DNA of 64,000 nucleotides, taken from assembly GCA_905147135.1 (NCBI GenBank), contig LR990061.1, positions 4,440,026 to 4,504,025 of the forward strand, written 5' to 3'. The DNA is from Blastobasis lacticolella. Taxonomy: Eukaryota; Arthropoda; Insecta; Lepidoptera; Blastobasidae. The first letter of the stretch is position 1. The number at the start of each line of letters is the position of its first letter. Below the pieces are notes generated by a model that made no database searches, had not been told where the DNA came from, and saw nothing but the letters and a program-made list of their open reading frames with translations. Positions 19,863 through 30,550 of this stretch are shown piece by piece. Position numbers and translations under genes: made by a program.

Positions 19863-20114
19863 TTATATTAAATCAATTTTTTTTTCTCAAAACCCAGTTT
19901 AAACTGGAAAAGTTCGCAATATCTTGGAACTGTCGTTGGAACAGCTATTATGCCACCATTGTAAAATGCGAGCACTTCATTAACTTGCAAGTTCCAGACA
20001 TTACTTTGATGCGGGTATCTGCTGTGCCTATTCTGAAGAAATACGATGTTTTGGTGTGAATGCATTGGAAATAGGTAACACCTGGATTCACAAACAATTT
20101 ATGTCTAAGTGAAA

Positions 20115-20330
20115 AAATAATAATCATCTTGGCGTTAATGTCCCGTGAAAATGATCCAGGATTTTTCAGATCAGATTATTACAGTGGAGCGACTGCCGTC
20201 TGACCAGATTGGATCACGGCTACACATTCAGCCGCCTAAATGTGCAAATTTCATCACAATGTCTTCCCTCACCGTAACAGCATTGAAAAGCATTCAGTAC
20301 ATTAGTGGTATTCGACTTGCTACTTAAGCT
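20115..20330 (-). repeat. SINE-B, partial
   Basis: The minus strand has the middle and 3' end of SINE-B: CATTCAG/GCGACTG-like block, CAGTCGCTCCACTGTAAT and the terminal ACATTAACGCCAAGATG at 20115-20135. The tRNA-like head is missing and there are internal deletions (the GGTCAGGTT...GGTCACGG part is lost). Confidence 0.7.
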
Positions 20331-20584
20331 TACTAATTCTTAGCTGAACTTACCGAAATGAAAACTCGTTATCGATTAATACTTATATCTCAAACACGGG
20401 TTTGAATTATATGCGAGATCCCCTGATATCGCAAGGGATTAAACGCAATCTAGCAATCATCTCGGGATTGAAAGCATTGTTAGACTACAATCCCTATAAG
20501 AGATATTTGAGAACTTATTTGAATTGTTTTGAACTCGTTTGTGTGAGGTGGGTTTCATAGTTAAACGCTTTTTTATACTGATCA

Positions 20585-20925
20585 GTGTTTTTTTTTATGT
20601 TATACGGCAGACAAACAGGCAAGCGGGCCACCTGATGGAAAGTGGTCACCGCCCCCTATGGACATCAGCAACACCAGAGGAGTCACCAATGCGTTGCCCG
20701 CCTCTGAACAGACCTCTAATATACCTCTTGAACGATCCCATGTCATAGTCCAAAGGAAACACTGTGGCTGGGAGCTCATTCCACATCCGAATCGTACGAG
20801 CGAGAAACGTTCTTTCGAACCTTCGCGTCATGACCAACAGAGGGTCTACGTAGTGAGGATGAGTACCAAGCCCACGGCGGGTGGTGTGATGGCGGAATTG
20901 TGCTGTGGGCACCAGATAAAATAAA
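20585..20925 (-). pseudogene. LINE (family K) RT C-terminus with 3' end
   Basis: Residues on the minus strand (20646-20925) read HYVDPLLVMTRRFERTFL, ARTIRMWNELPATVFPLDYD and FKRYIRGLFR, ending at a stop at 20646. The (R)xWN.LP..VFP..YD...FK pattern is the usual extreme C-terminus of CR1/jockey-type ORF2. Then follows the K 3' end (TGGCCCGCTTGCCTGTTTGT) and an A run on the element strand. It is 5' truncated. Upstream, 20926-21155 stays open in the same frame but is unrelated in character. Confidence 0.7.
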
Positions 20926-21819
20926 TAAAACCATCGCCCACCTGATGGAAAGCGGTATCTGACTTTTGCTTGTAGGTAAATCATGTCTACATAGACTAAA
21001 AGGAGCACTTGGCGAGAACAAATGTATAAGAGTTCAGAAGCCAGAAATAAAGATTTTATGAAGTATATGTTATAGTTCGTATCTGGGGGTACAGAAGTGC
21101 CCCCGATAACATACGTATTTTCTCGAAGAGTTTCGCCCAATTTTGAGACCCTCATATCGGGCTGAGTAATGGTAGACAGCCAAAATGTTTAGTTTGTTTG
21201 TTTGTAAAATTTCAGACTTATAAATCACACCACTAGTTTCAGTTTAGCTTTTATACTTTGGATTTTATTAGCCCCTAAAACACATAAATCCTCGTTAGAT
21301 GCAAGAGCAGGATGCAATATATAGACCAGTGGAAGTTGGATGAAGACAAAAGATCCTTTAACAACACCGTCATTAATAACGATTAGCTAATTACTCCGTA
21401 AATTTTAATTATAAGAAAGACTTCCTCGATCTCAACTTTAATACTTACCTTTTGTCTGAAATATTGTAAAAGCCTGGACCAGCACAGTAGAATCAAAATA
21501 TATTAATTTCAGGATCAATCACATTCCATAATAGGCACCACAATGCGTCTCAGCCTTTCTCCCGTTGAATCCTGGCAAGCCCAAACTTCATTTTGAGTAT
21601 GTTCTAAAATAAGCGTTTTTTAAAAATTACATTTAAAAAAATTGCTTTTCTTATCGTCGTACACACAAGGAAGGAAGAAAGGATATTGAACGATTGACTG
21701 CTTGAATATTTTTAATCCAACAAGTTTTAACGGGGTGATGATCATTACTAACATGGGTAAGCTATTCCTAATTTACGACGTGGCTTTAGTGATATAACTT
21801 CATGACTGATTCTAAGCTC
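20926..21819. other. No gene recognised
   Basis: 20930-21150 may be another LINE 3' piece in minus orientation (CACCTGATGGAAAGCGG is present at 20939-20955). The rest is AT-rich and unassigned. Confidence 0.35.
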
Positions 21820-22952
21820 GAACTTGATATAAAAGTTCAGTACAGCGTCATTCCATTTACAAGAAGATACAACTAGTTTTCTTTTTTTTATGTCAAATTT
21901 AAAACCTTCCATTGTCTAAATTTAAAAATAACATACTGGCAGTCTGTGACGTACCAAACGAATGGCCATTCATGCCCGTCTATTTTGAACCTATTTCGAA
22001 CAACCTATTTTCAATCCAGACTCTACGTCATCGTCCCATTCAGCTGACCTGACCGAAGTGACCGACTTATTGTAAGTCCTCTTAATTATTATTTGTAATC
22101 TCGAATAATATTCGTCGTCAGAATAAATTATAGTGGTCGTTAATTTATTAGAATAGCTTGAAATTCTATTCTAAATATACTAGTATTATAGGAATGTGAC
22201 TGATTGAATAACTGGACCTATCGAATAAGAAGTCAACTTGACAGACACGCTAGATTTCGTTCGTTCGCCAATTATTCTCGGTGTTGGAGGAATTAAACAC
22301 ATAAGTATGTACTTTGCGTATTCAATAAAAACATAACATACAGAATCGGTGTTGGTTACTTTTGATCACCAGAGTAATAAGAAACCAGATAATGCGTTAC
22401 ACGTGTTTTTATAAACGAATCGTTAGTATTGCCATTTTGAGCACCTCCGAATAGAGTTATCCTTTTATTTTTACAGAAGGAAATGCGCTTCATAAATGGC
22501 AGAGTCAATCATAAATGTCAAGTTTGACAGTTTTTTTTTATTAGCAATCAAATAGATTCAAGATTTCATCAATTTAAATACAGCAGTGAGTTGCAACTGT
22601 TAAAATATTACAGTTCATCATCAAATATCAGTTATTCGTTAAGGTTTGTCTTATTTTTATTACATTGTTGGGCCTAAATTTAACTATTTAGATTGTTTGT
22701 TTAATTTCTATAAATCTATGTAATGATGAATCGATGAAAACTTGATTGGTCTTCCTCGATTTTATCGAACTTTTCTCGAACGCACAGCCCAAACTATTTA
22801 TAAGACAGATTTTTCAAGTTCAATCTCGGTTAAGTTTAGCACTCAGACTTACTTAGCTCTAGGATGCAGGTGCAATGCAAGAGCACCTTAATAATCATAT
22901 TAATTTGCACTACTATGCAGTAGTTACGCGGTTTTTATAGCATTCGTGAACA

Positions 22953-25924
22953 TGTGGGGGGTATGGGGCCCAAACACCATCTTATGGGCCCAAGCCAACC
23001 TCACCTGCCCGCGGTCCCCCTGCTGACAGACGGACGAGGCTCTGGCGAACCGGCTTTTCCTTAACGGGTTGTGTGGGTCGGATGGTACTGTACCAATGTA
23101 CTCGCCAGGCGTAAGGTGGCAGTGGCGTTTCTGCAGGAGACCAGGTGGAGAGGCAACAGGTCCCGTAACATCGGGAACGGCTACAAGCTAATATACACTG
23201 GCTCTCCGAGTGGGGATAACGGGGTGGGGGTGGTGCTCTCTGAGGAGTTTCGGGACTGCGTCTTGGACGTGAAGCGTGTAAGCGACCGCATTATGGTTGT
23301 GGGAGTGCTTATCGAAGGGGTCGTGACCAATTTGGTAAGCGCCTACGCTCCACAAGTTGGTTGCAGCGACGCGGACAAGGCGTTGTTTTGGGAGCAAATC
23401 GGGGAAGTACTACGTAACGTCCCGTTGTCGCAGGGTATTGTTGTGGGTGGCGATCTGAACGGTCATGTGGGTGAGAAGTGTGAGGAGTTTGGCCGTGTTC
23501 ATGGCGGTTTTGGTTTTGGGAGCCGTAACGCTGAAGGGGAAGAAATTCTCCGGACGTGTATGGCTGCCGATCTGGCCGTTGTGAACACCTTTTTCCAAAA
23601 GAAATCCGAGCATCTGATCACCTACAAGAGTGGGAGGAGCGCTACCCAGATTGATTACTTTCTCACTCGGAGAGACAATATTAGCAAAGTGGCCACCTGT
23701 AAAGTCATACCCGGAGAGAGTCTCACTGCCCAACATCGGGTCCTTGTGATGGACCTGCGCGTGAAGCCCAGAGGCAAATACCGGGAGCAGTGCCGTCGTG
23801 AAACCCGGTGGTGGCTGCTTGAAGGAACCAAGTCCCATGCGTTCGCCGCTGCTGTCAACGATCTTAGTATTGCGACAGACGGCGAATCCATCCAACAACT
23901 CTGGGACAGAACTCAGGCAGCTATCGTACGGGCGGCAAGGACGGTGCTGGGGGTGTCAAGGGGCGGACGCAGGCTTGACAAGGAGACCTGGTGGTGGAAC
24001 GACACAGTCCAGAGGGAGATTAGGGTAAAGAAAGCCCTCTTTAAAAAGTGGCAAGCGTCCAGATCTCCTGAAGACCACGCTGCATACAGGGATGCCAAAC
24101 GTGCCACCAAACGAGCGGTAGCCAGAGCCAGACAAGACCACTTACGTCCTTTGTACGAAAAGTTGGAATCGTCTGAGGGGCAGAAACTCATCTACAAGTT
24201 GGCACGATCGAGGGTCAAAGCGGCACAGGATATTTCCATTTGTCGCTGTGTAAATGACCCTCAAGGTAACCTGTTATGCGACGACCGCGCGGTAAAGGAG
24301 AGATGGCGCTCGTATTTCCACGAGCTACTGAATAAGCAGCATAAAGAGGTGCATCCACCGGACCTCCCTCCAAATCAAGGACTCGTGCCATCGATAACGC
24401 CTGAAGAAGTCGAGGTGGCTCTTCGCCGCATGAAGAATCGGAAAGCCGTCGGACCCGATGGAGTCCCTATTGAGGCGTGGAAATCGATGGGCTCTCGTGG
24501 TGTGAGCATCCTTACCGATATTTATAACCGCATTCTCCTCACCGGGAAGATACCAAACCAATGGAGGCTGAGTATAATTACCCCAGTCTTTAAAGGTAAG
24601 GGTTCAGTGCGGGAGTGTACCAACTACCGCGGTATAAAGGTGATGTCTCACACCATGAAGCTCTTCGAACGCATTGTGGACTCTCGAATCCGACGGGAGT
24701 GTACAATCTCGGATTGTCAGTATGGGTTCCGGCCGGGTTGTGGGACCATGGACCCCGTATTTGCCTTAAGAACTCTCATGGAGGGATACAGATCAAGGAA
24801 CACGCCCCTGTATTTCCTGTTTCTGGACATGCAGAAGGCCTTTGACTGTGTCCCTCGTGAGATGATCTGGTGGGCGTTGCGGTCCAAGTCAGTACCTGAG
24901 GCCTATATTGACATAATCCGAGACATGTACCGCGATTCCGATTCCATAGTTAGGACTGCTGTTGGCGATACCAACACTTTCCCGATTACCGTTGGGGTAC
25001 ACCAGGGCTCTGTGCTCAGCCCACTTCTGTTCAACGTGATATTAGACGTACTGTCAGACAGCATCCGAGACTATCATGAGGTACCTCCGTGGCTACTCAT
25101 GTATGCTGACGATATCGCGTTGACAGACTCTGACAAGGGGCGTCTTGTCCAACGGGTGGAAAAGTGGAAGGAGTCGCTTGAGAACGGCGGTCTGAAGATA
25201 AATGTGGCGAAGACAGAGTACATGGCTTGCAACAGTACAGACCCCCTACCCATCCGCATAGGTGAAGAGGAGGTCAAACGAACGGACCAGGCCAGATACC
25301 TGGGGTCAGTACTAAGCGCAACTGGTGACATCGACAGCGACGTCAAAGCCCGAATATCCGCGGCTTGGGCAAAGTGGCGGGAGGTGACGGCTGTCATTTG
25401 TGACCCCAAGATGCCGATGAAACTGAAGGGACAGGTCTACAAGTCCATTATTAGACCTGTTCTCTTATACGGCAGCGAGACTTGGCCTCTACTAGAGCGA
25501 CACAAGCAGGAGTTGCGAGTCACGGAAATGAAGATGCTGCGGTGGATGTGTGGGGTTTCCCGCAAAGATCGCGTGCGGAGCGCCCACATCCGCGGTAGCC
25601 TTCGTGTCCGTGACATCGCAGATAAGCTACAGGAGTGTCGCCTTCGATGGTATGGCCACGTCTTGCGCAGACCGGCAAATTATGTGGGGAACAGATGTCT
25701 GGCCATGCCGCCCCCACCAGGCACGAGAAGGAGAGGCCGGCCCAAGAAGCGATGGCTGGACGTCGTTAAGAGTGACATGCGTGCCAACGGACTCACTATG
25801 AAGGATGCCGAAGACCGAGCAAAGTGGACAAGACATAGCAGGAAGGCGGACCCCGGGCACCCGCGTGTAGCGCGGGGGCGCAACCGGGATTTAACGCCGA
25901 GATGATGATGATGATGATGATGAT
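22953..25924 (+). mobile_element. RTE-type LINE with target duplication
   Basis: The element begins TGTGGGGGGTATGGGG and ends in GATGATGAT. GTGAACA is present at both edges (22946-22952 and 25925-25931). The matching place in copy 2 of the duplicated unit (36437-36450) is empty and reads GTAAACAAAATTTTTATT. This is direct evidence of a clean insertion. Length is about 2.97 kb, near full length for the family. Confidence 0.9.
23065..25905 (+). CDS. RTE endonuclease/reverse transcriptase
   Basis: The frame is open from the codon after a TAA at 23062 to a TGA at 25903-25905, about 946 codons. Endonuclease motifs: VAFLQETRWRG near residue 20, GDLNGHVG near 126, and AQHRVLVMDL near 222. RT motifs: GPDGVPIEAW near 468, NYRGIKVMSHTMKLFERI, CQYGFRPGCGTMD, FLDMQKAFDCVPREM near 587, GVHQGSVLSPLLFN near 641 and YADDIALTDS near 677. 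The C-terminus has RLRWYGHVLRR and GRPKKRWLDV, typical of RTE. There is no ATG at the open-frame start (23071 is GTG), and the usual TWNVR-like opening is absent, so the 5' end probably carries a frameshift. The stop codon lies inside the first GATGATGA repeat, leaving no 3' UTR. Confidence 0.9.
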   Translation, partial: RVVWVGWYCTNVLARRKVAVAFLQETRWRGNRSRNIGNGYKLIYTGSPSGDNGVGVVLSEEFRDCVLDVKRVSDRIMVVGVLIEGVVTNLVSAYAPQVGCSDADKALFWEQIGEVLRNVPLSQGIVVGGDLNGHVGEKCEEFGRVHGGFGFGSRNAEGEEILRTCMAADLAVVNTFFQKKSEHLITYKSGRSATQIDYFLTRRDNISKVATCKVIPGESLTAQHRVLVMDLRVKPRGKYREQCRRETRWWLLEGTKSHAFAAAVNDLSIATDGESIQQLWDRTQAAIVRAARTVLGVSRGGRRLDKETWWWNDTVQREIRVKKALFKKWQASRSPEDHAAYRDAKRATKRAVARARQDHLRPLYEKLESSEGQKLIYKLARSRVKAAQDISICRCVNDPQGNLLCDDRAVKERWRSYFHELLNKQHKEVHPPDLPPNQGLVPSITPEEVEVALRRMKNRKAVGPDGVPIEAWKSMGSRGVSILTDIYNRILLTGKIPNQWRLSIITPVFKGKGSVRECTNYRGIKVMSHTMKLFERIVDSRIRRECTISDCQYGFRPGCGTMDPVFALRTLMEGYRSRNTPLYFLFLDMQKAFDCVPREMIWWALRSKSVPEAYIDIIRDMYRDSDSIVRTAVGDTNTFPITVGVHQGSVLSPLLFNVILDVLSDSIRDYHEVPPWLLMYADDIALTDSDKGRLVQRVEKWKESLENGGLKINVAKTEYMACNSTDPLPIRIGEEEVKRTDQARYLGSVLSATGDIDSDVKARISAAWAKWREVTAVICDPKMPMKLKGQVYKSIIRPVLLYGSETWPLLERHKQELRVTEMKMLRWMCGVSRKDRVRSAHIRGSLRVRDIADKLQECRLRWYGHVLRRPANYVGNRCLAMPPPPGTRRRGRPKKRWLDVVKSDMRANGLTMKDAEDRAKWTRHSRKADPGHPRVARGRNRDLTPR

Positions 25925-26465
25925 GTGAACAAAATTTTTATTTATTGTTAAAAAAATACCCTGGGGGTAAAGAACGAGTCCTTTGGGCAACAGGTAAATC
26001 TCCCTTGTTTTAGCAAACTGATTTTGGCTAAAGATGTAACAAATGATGATAAGATGTTGCGGCTAAGGAATTTTTTCTCGAAGTGGCAATGCACTTATAC
26101 TCTTGTTCTGTACAAGTCTAGACATAAATAAAAGCTGCAAATAATACAAAGCTGTATGTATATATCTATACTATATAGAAACTCCTTCACCTAACCATTA
26201 AAAAGTACCTTCTTTTGATTTGCTTTTATCGCAAAATGCAAGACGTGAAATCTCCAACACCATTCACGAAAGTAAAGTTCGTTCGACCGTAACATCATAC
26301 ACGGGTTAAAGAACTGCCCATCCGTTGTCTGGGAAAAAATATATATTGCGTTGAATGCGATGTTCAGAACGCCGATATTAATTCTCTAGTTTTCAGCTTG
26401 GGTGGTATGAATTCAATGCGTAACTATACCATGTATAATATGTACTTTTACTGGTAGGTACGGTT

Positions 26466-26706
26466 GGCCGTGTGTTGTCTGGCAGAGTACAATAGCACCA
26501 ACTTACACTAGTGTGTGTCGTACAAGGCGACTAATGTTTTCGAGGCAAACGATCTGGAGTCTTCGTAGGCTGGAAAATGGACAGCAGCGTTTTTCATTGT
26601 TATATTTATAACACTGCGATCTCCAACCCACCTGCAAAGCAATAACCTGCCCTTTCGTGGGTGAGACCCGAAGTCCTGCAGCGGACTGTTATGGGCTGTG
26701 ATGATG
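26466..26706 (+). repeat. SINE-C (GAT-tailed) with 10-bp target duplication
   Basis: The element runs from GGCCGTGTGTTGTCTGGCAG through AGCACCAAC, GTCGTACAAGGCGACTAATG and GTCCTGCAGCGGACTG to GGGCTGTGATGATG. AGGTACGGTT stands at both edges (26456-26465 and 26707-26716). No ORF. It predates the duplication: a deleted version is at 37230-37437. Confidence 0.85.
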
Positions 26707-26761
26707 AGGTACGGTTAGAGCTTGGTTGCTGAGGATACAAATAAGTACCCATACCTATAGA

Positions 26762-26942
26762 ATAGATAGAGCGTCGGTGGCCTAGTAGTTAAGGGGTTCG
26801 ACTTACGAGTCAGATTTACGAGAGTTCAGGCGACTGAATATGTAACCATGATCCAATCAGGTCAGGTTCCCCTGTCGACAGGGTCACGGCAGTCAGATGG
26901 CAGTCGCTCCACTGAATTACCTGATCTGCCAAATCTTGGAAT
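26762..26942 (+). repeat. SINE-B, internally deleted
   Basis: The head GCGTCGGTGGCCTAGTAGTT is joined by a deletion to TTCAGGCGACTGAATATG and GGTCAGGTTCCCCTGTCG. The sister copy at 37497-37795 retains the missing middle, so the deletion happened after duplication. Confidence 0.8.
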
Positions 26943-27510
26943 CATTATCATTGCGAATAAACACAGTTATTGTAAACAAATACCAACAATTTGAGATACA
27001 AAATGCCTGTAATTAACAAAGTGTTTAAAAAATGGGGAATCCTACAATATGTCTGAGATATGTATGTACCTACGTCCATATAACTCACTTGGACCCTCTT
27101 TTCAGAGTTAAACGGCGTTAATATCAGTGACCTTGCGCCGCGGGCTATAGAAACTGGCAAACAAAATCTATACTAGACTTCTGTATTGAATAGCCCGTTT
27201 GGAAGCCTTATCTATTTCTGCCACCATTGCTTGGTGTAATGCCTTGCGTTGTTGTGTACCAGGCTTAGGGTTGTTTTGCTTGCGAAACAAGAGTTTTGGA
27301 TATGTTTACTTTGTTAATTAAAGATAGATTTGATTAGATTTAGATTTTTCGTTATCAAAACACACTTCAGAAGGCCACTGTACAACACTTCTGCTGGCAG
27401 AGATTTCTTTTAGAAATAAGTAGTGCCTGTTGTGCCATTTATTACTTTGTCATATTGCGTACCTATGTATTTGCTGTGTACAGTAAACTGTTAAACTAAA
27501 ATTTAGTAAT

Positions 27511-27553
27511 TAGTTTCACTGATAAGAAAAAGTATTTTATATCAGTGAAACTA
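27511..27553. other. Conserved hairpin in duplicated unit, copy 1
   Basis: TAGTTTCACTGAT at 27511-27523 and its exact complement at 27541-27553 form a 13-bp stem with a 17-base loop. The stem is also perfect at 38379-38421, where only the loop differs by one base. Confidence 0.6.
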
Positions 27554-28454
27554 TCTTTATTGGAATAAATAATTTTACAGCATTTACGTTTGAATACGAA
27601 CGCGACTATGTGGCTTTCGTGTGTTCATTAACTTACTCATTCAACTAAAAGTGAGCTTCATCGCCAAACAACATTTTGTATGGGAAAAGAAATTAACGTC
27701 AATGAATAATTTCACGTTGGCTAGCGATATTATGTGATCTAACGCGAATACATTATATTCTTTGGAGATATGTCACGTCACATTTATTCAACGATAAACA
27801 AGAGATGATTAAACACATCATTCGGTGAGTTATTAGCGAAATACGGCCGCAAATGTTGCGAAAAGTGTATGACAATAGGATATCCACAATGAGCCATCTA
27901 CGCGTCAGTCTCGACTGCCACATTGCCGAAATTGTATTGGCATTTAGCCATAAAATTATATTAGCAATAAAGCTAGTTTTACTGATACTAAAGTTTTTTT
28001 TCTTTGTTTTATTAAATTCAATGTTCTCCCTTTAGTATCGGACTTGAACCTACTCCATGTTTGTTTGCCATAATCTCCACGTTTGACAAGCGGGTTGGAG
28101 GTTGTTGAAAACATGCAAAATGCGAGCTCACCGCAAAAATGTCTCCATTTGTTGGCGCTCTAGACTGATTAACTGAGTTGTCTGTTCGTTCATCACACAC
28201 AGGTCTAGTGTAGTTTTGTAAACCTTTTTGTACCAATCGACTCGTGCCTATTTTTGACGAATCGGGAAAATACATATACGCCAACAAAGATTTTTACGGA
28301 CAAATATTCATGAAATTTTAATAGTGTGTCACTGGCCTCCGAATTCGGACCATAGCGCCGCTATGTACTTAATGACTCTTTACTAACTTATGCACATTAG
28401 TTGAACACTAACCGATAACCTAATGCTCTTATGGTGCGGACAAAATTGTGATAA

Positions 28455-28770
28455 AATCTGCACATTCAGGCGACTGAATCTGTAACCATGATCCAATCTG
28501 AGGGCCTACCGGCTATCTCAGTGGACAACTGAATTTGACATAAAAAATCTGACACTACTCTATTTTGGTAGACGCTATTGCCAGTTTTCAACGTAGATGA
28601 CGTGGTGTAGAATTATCTAGTGTCAAATACAGTTGTCAACTGAGTTAGCCAATAGCCCCGCTGGTCAGGTTCCCCCGTTAACAGGGTAACGGAGGTCAGA
28701 TGGCAGTTGCTCCACTGTAATTACCTGCTTAGCCCACCTGGATCATGGTCAAGACGGCCCGCGCAAGAGC
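28455..28770 (+). repeat. SINE-B interrupted by a MITE
   Basis: CATTCAGGCGACTGAATCTG and ATCCAATCT precede, and TGGTCAGGTTCCCCCG, CAGTTGCTCCACTGTAAT and TGGATCATGGTCAAGACG follow, the insertion at 28500-28660. The tRNA-like head is not seen. SINE 3' end is decayed (CAAGAGCACACAAGAT). Confidence 0.8.
28500..28660. mobile_element. ~160-bp MITE with ~40-bp inverted ends
   Basis: The left end GGGCCTACCGGCTATCTCAG and the complement of the right end GGGGCTATTGGCTAACTCAG match, and the match continues through GACAACTGAATTTGACA. CT is found on both sides as a possible 2-bp duplication. No coding capacity. The copy in unit 2 (41540-41655) lacks the right end. Confidence 0.75.
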
Positions 28771-29607
28771 ACACAAGATAACTAGATGACCATCTTAGAG
28801 TGCGTCGAATATCTCAACTCGAATTCGACAAAGTCGTCCGGAGGGTTCGCGAGATTTAGCACCCTCGTCATACTAATTCATACTAAGGACGGCTCTATCT
28901 CGCGTTTTGACACATGACGATCTTGAAGATTGCGGACAGCATTGACGTTTACTAGTAACCTTTTTTTGTTTCTTTTTCTGTGAGCGATAGAAGGCCACGA
29001 TTAAATTTGCAAGATCAGTTATAGCCTGTGGTTTTAGTTGGAGGTTCATCGCCAAAAGTCGAAGTAAGTCGATGCACTGTTGGTTATTGAGTTACTTATG
29101 GCCATTTTTACTAAACTTAAAAATCGCCTAACTAATATTTGTTTCAAACTGACAATTTTATGTGAGGGTAGGCCGCTTAGAATGTGAGGGTAGGAGTCTA
29201 CCTGCACATCATAGCAGCTGTCACCTCTCCACTGCGGTCTTCTCGTGACCCTACCAAAACATTGGGAAAACAAATCGAATAGGTAAGTCCCGTGTAAGTC
29301 CCATTTAATATAATAATATCGCCTAACTAGTTTTAGCCAATCAGCAACGGCCAAATTGATATAAGAAAGACCTTAGCCGATTTCTAAGTTTAGTGAAAAC
29401 CGCAATAAGTCCACGTCGAAAATCATCGAGCGAAAATTTTCATGAGTGAGTTATGACAAAAGTTTTAAACTTGGAAATGCAAATGACGCGTCTTTAAGAT
29501 AAAAACATTTTGGTACATCTTTATACCAACTTGGAGCATACTTATTCATTCCGCTCAGTTTTTCCTCGGATTATCCATTAAGGTGTAAAAGGTATTTCAT
29601 ATTAGTT

Positions 29608-30550
29608 CACAGTTCCATCTTCCAGTAACGGCGTGTAATGCTGGGTCCGATGCCGTCTCAACTGAAGTGTCAAACGGCGCAAGTGTTGGTGAAAGCCACA
29701 TATTTACGCCGTTTGGTGTGGAAACACGAAACCTTGAATTCTAGTGTCCATGTGCACACTCCCTATTTCGGGGGCTAGCTAAGCGCTTGGTCGATATTAC
29801 TAAAGACCCATAGGGCTGGCTTCCACTTCGGACGGGGGACAATGCGGCCAGCCTTCTGACAGCATTCAGCCTTGGACATAATTAGTGATTGTTTTATTAA
29901 GTGGGCCTTTGACAACTATACAAATTTCTTAAGTTAGTTGTTATTTGTAATTTGTATTATGTCAGATTAGTATTCATAATATGTATAATTGTTATTCCTA
30001 CCTTAATAAATACTTTATTCTTCAAAAATACATTTTTACTATCTCCTCTTTTTTTTTAATATTGTGATAGAATCATTAGTCTAACATAGTTCGTTCTGTA
30101 CATCATTTAAAGCAAATTAAATGTACTACAACTCCCTTCTTATTTTTTTGATCATAGAACTAGCATTTTTACTAATTATTTGCTTCGGAAGGGAGTAAAA
30201 CCTAATATTGAAGTGTTTCGGGAAAAATAGACCATCTTTAAAGAGTCATAACTTGGTTGCTATACGCTTAATAGAGCTGTGTTTAAGCTTAAATCCTTGC
30301 AAATTTAATCAATTTTAAAAGCTATTGAGCTTTGTTGGTCTAAAAAGCATATTTTTTTATTTTTAGACCAGAAAGTGAAAAAAGTCCCAAAATTTCGCAG
30401 TTTTTCACGTATTACGCAGGAAGCACAATTTTTTTTTGCTTGCAAAATGTAGTTTCACACTCTCTTAAGGGGTCCAAATAACATACCAAAAATGCAGCGT
30501 TACATCGCGCTTTGCGTTTTAGATGTAAGATTTGACTGGCCTATAAGGTC
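29608..30550. other. Unassigned DNA between the duplicated copies
   Basis: It contains the GNAAS-type remnant (29775-29885) followed by a T-rich stretch and AATAAATACTTTATTCTTC before an A run near 30022, which looks like a retroposed 3' end. 30031-30550 is AT-rich, with no feature I recognise. Confidence 0.4.
29775..29885 (+). pseudogene. Remnant of unidentified protein family (GNAAS motif), copy 1
   Basis: In one frame: LAKRLVDITKDP, a stop, then GWLPL; and, shifted, GDNAASLLTAFSLGHN followed by a stop. The pattern RLV..T.D....(G)NAASLL matches the remnants at 45235-45372 (ARLVEATCDQNADLYLAQRL...) and 58015-58136. The LYLAQRLSIAIQ segment is missing here. I cannot name the family. Confidence 0.5.

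Larger units (their letters stand above)
21820..29607 (+). repeat. Duplicated ~4.8-kb unit, copy 1
   Basis: From AACTTGATATAA (about 21822) to GGTATTTCATATT (about 29607) this matches 30551-42514 in the same order once later insertions are removed. By eye, 26130-26345 against 36987-37225 shows about four mismatches in about 215 bp. The unit already contained a SINE-C (26466), a SINE-B remnant (26762), a hairpin (27511) and a MITE-bearing SINE-B (28455) before duplication. Copy 1 alone has the RTE at 22953-25924. Small frames shared by both copies (for example RHRPIQLT before a stop in copy 2 near 35515) hint at old coding DNA, but I cannot name a family. No terminal inverted repeat or LTR pair is clear. 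Confidence 0.8.

Noticed and set aside
23071..23073. Start codon for the RTE ORF
   Set aside because: The codon is GTG, not ATG, and there is a stop just upstream at 23062; I treat the 5' end as damaged.
28018..28287. 89-codon minus frame, conserved at 40938-41330
   Set aside because: Conservation reflects the duplicated DNA. The frame overlaps a non-coding repeat related to SINE-C and is broken differently in the two copies.
21820..29607. Helitron reading of the duplicated unit (starts with TC)
   Set aside because: The 3' end has no CTRR and no hairpin next to it, and no Rep/helicase motif is visible.
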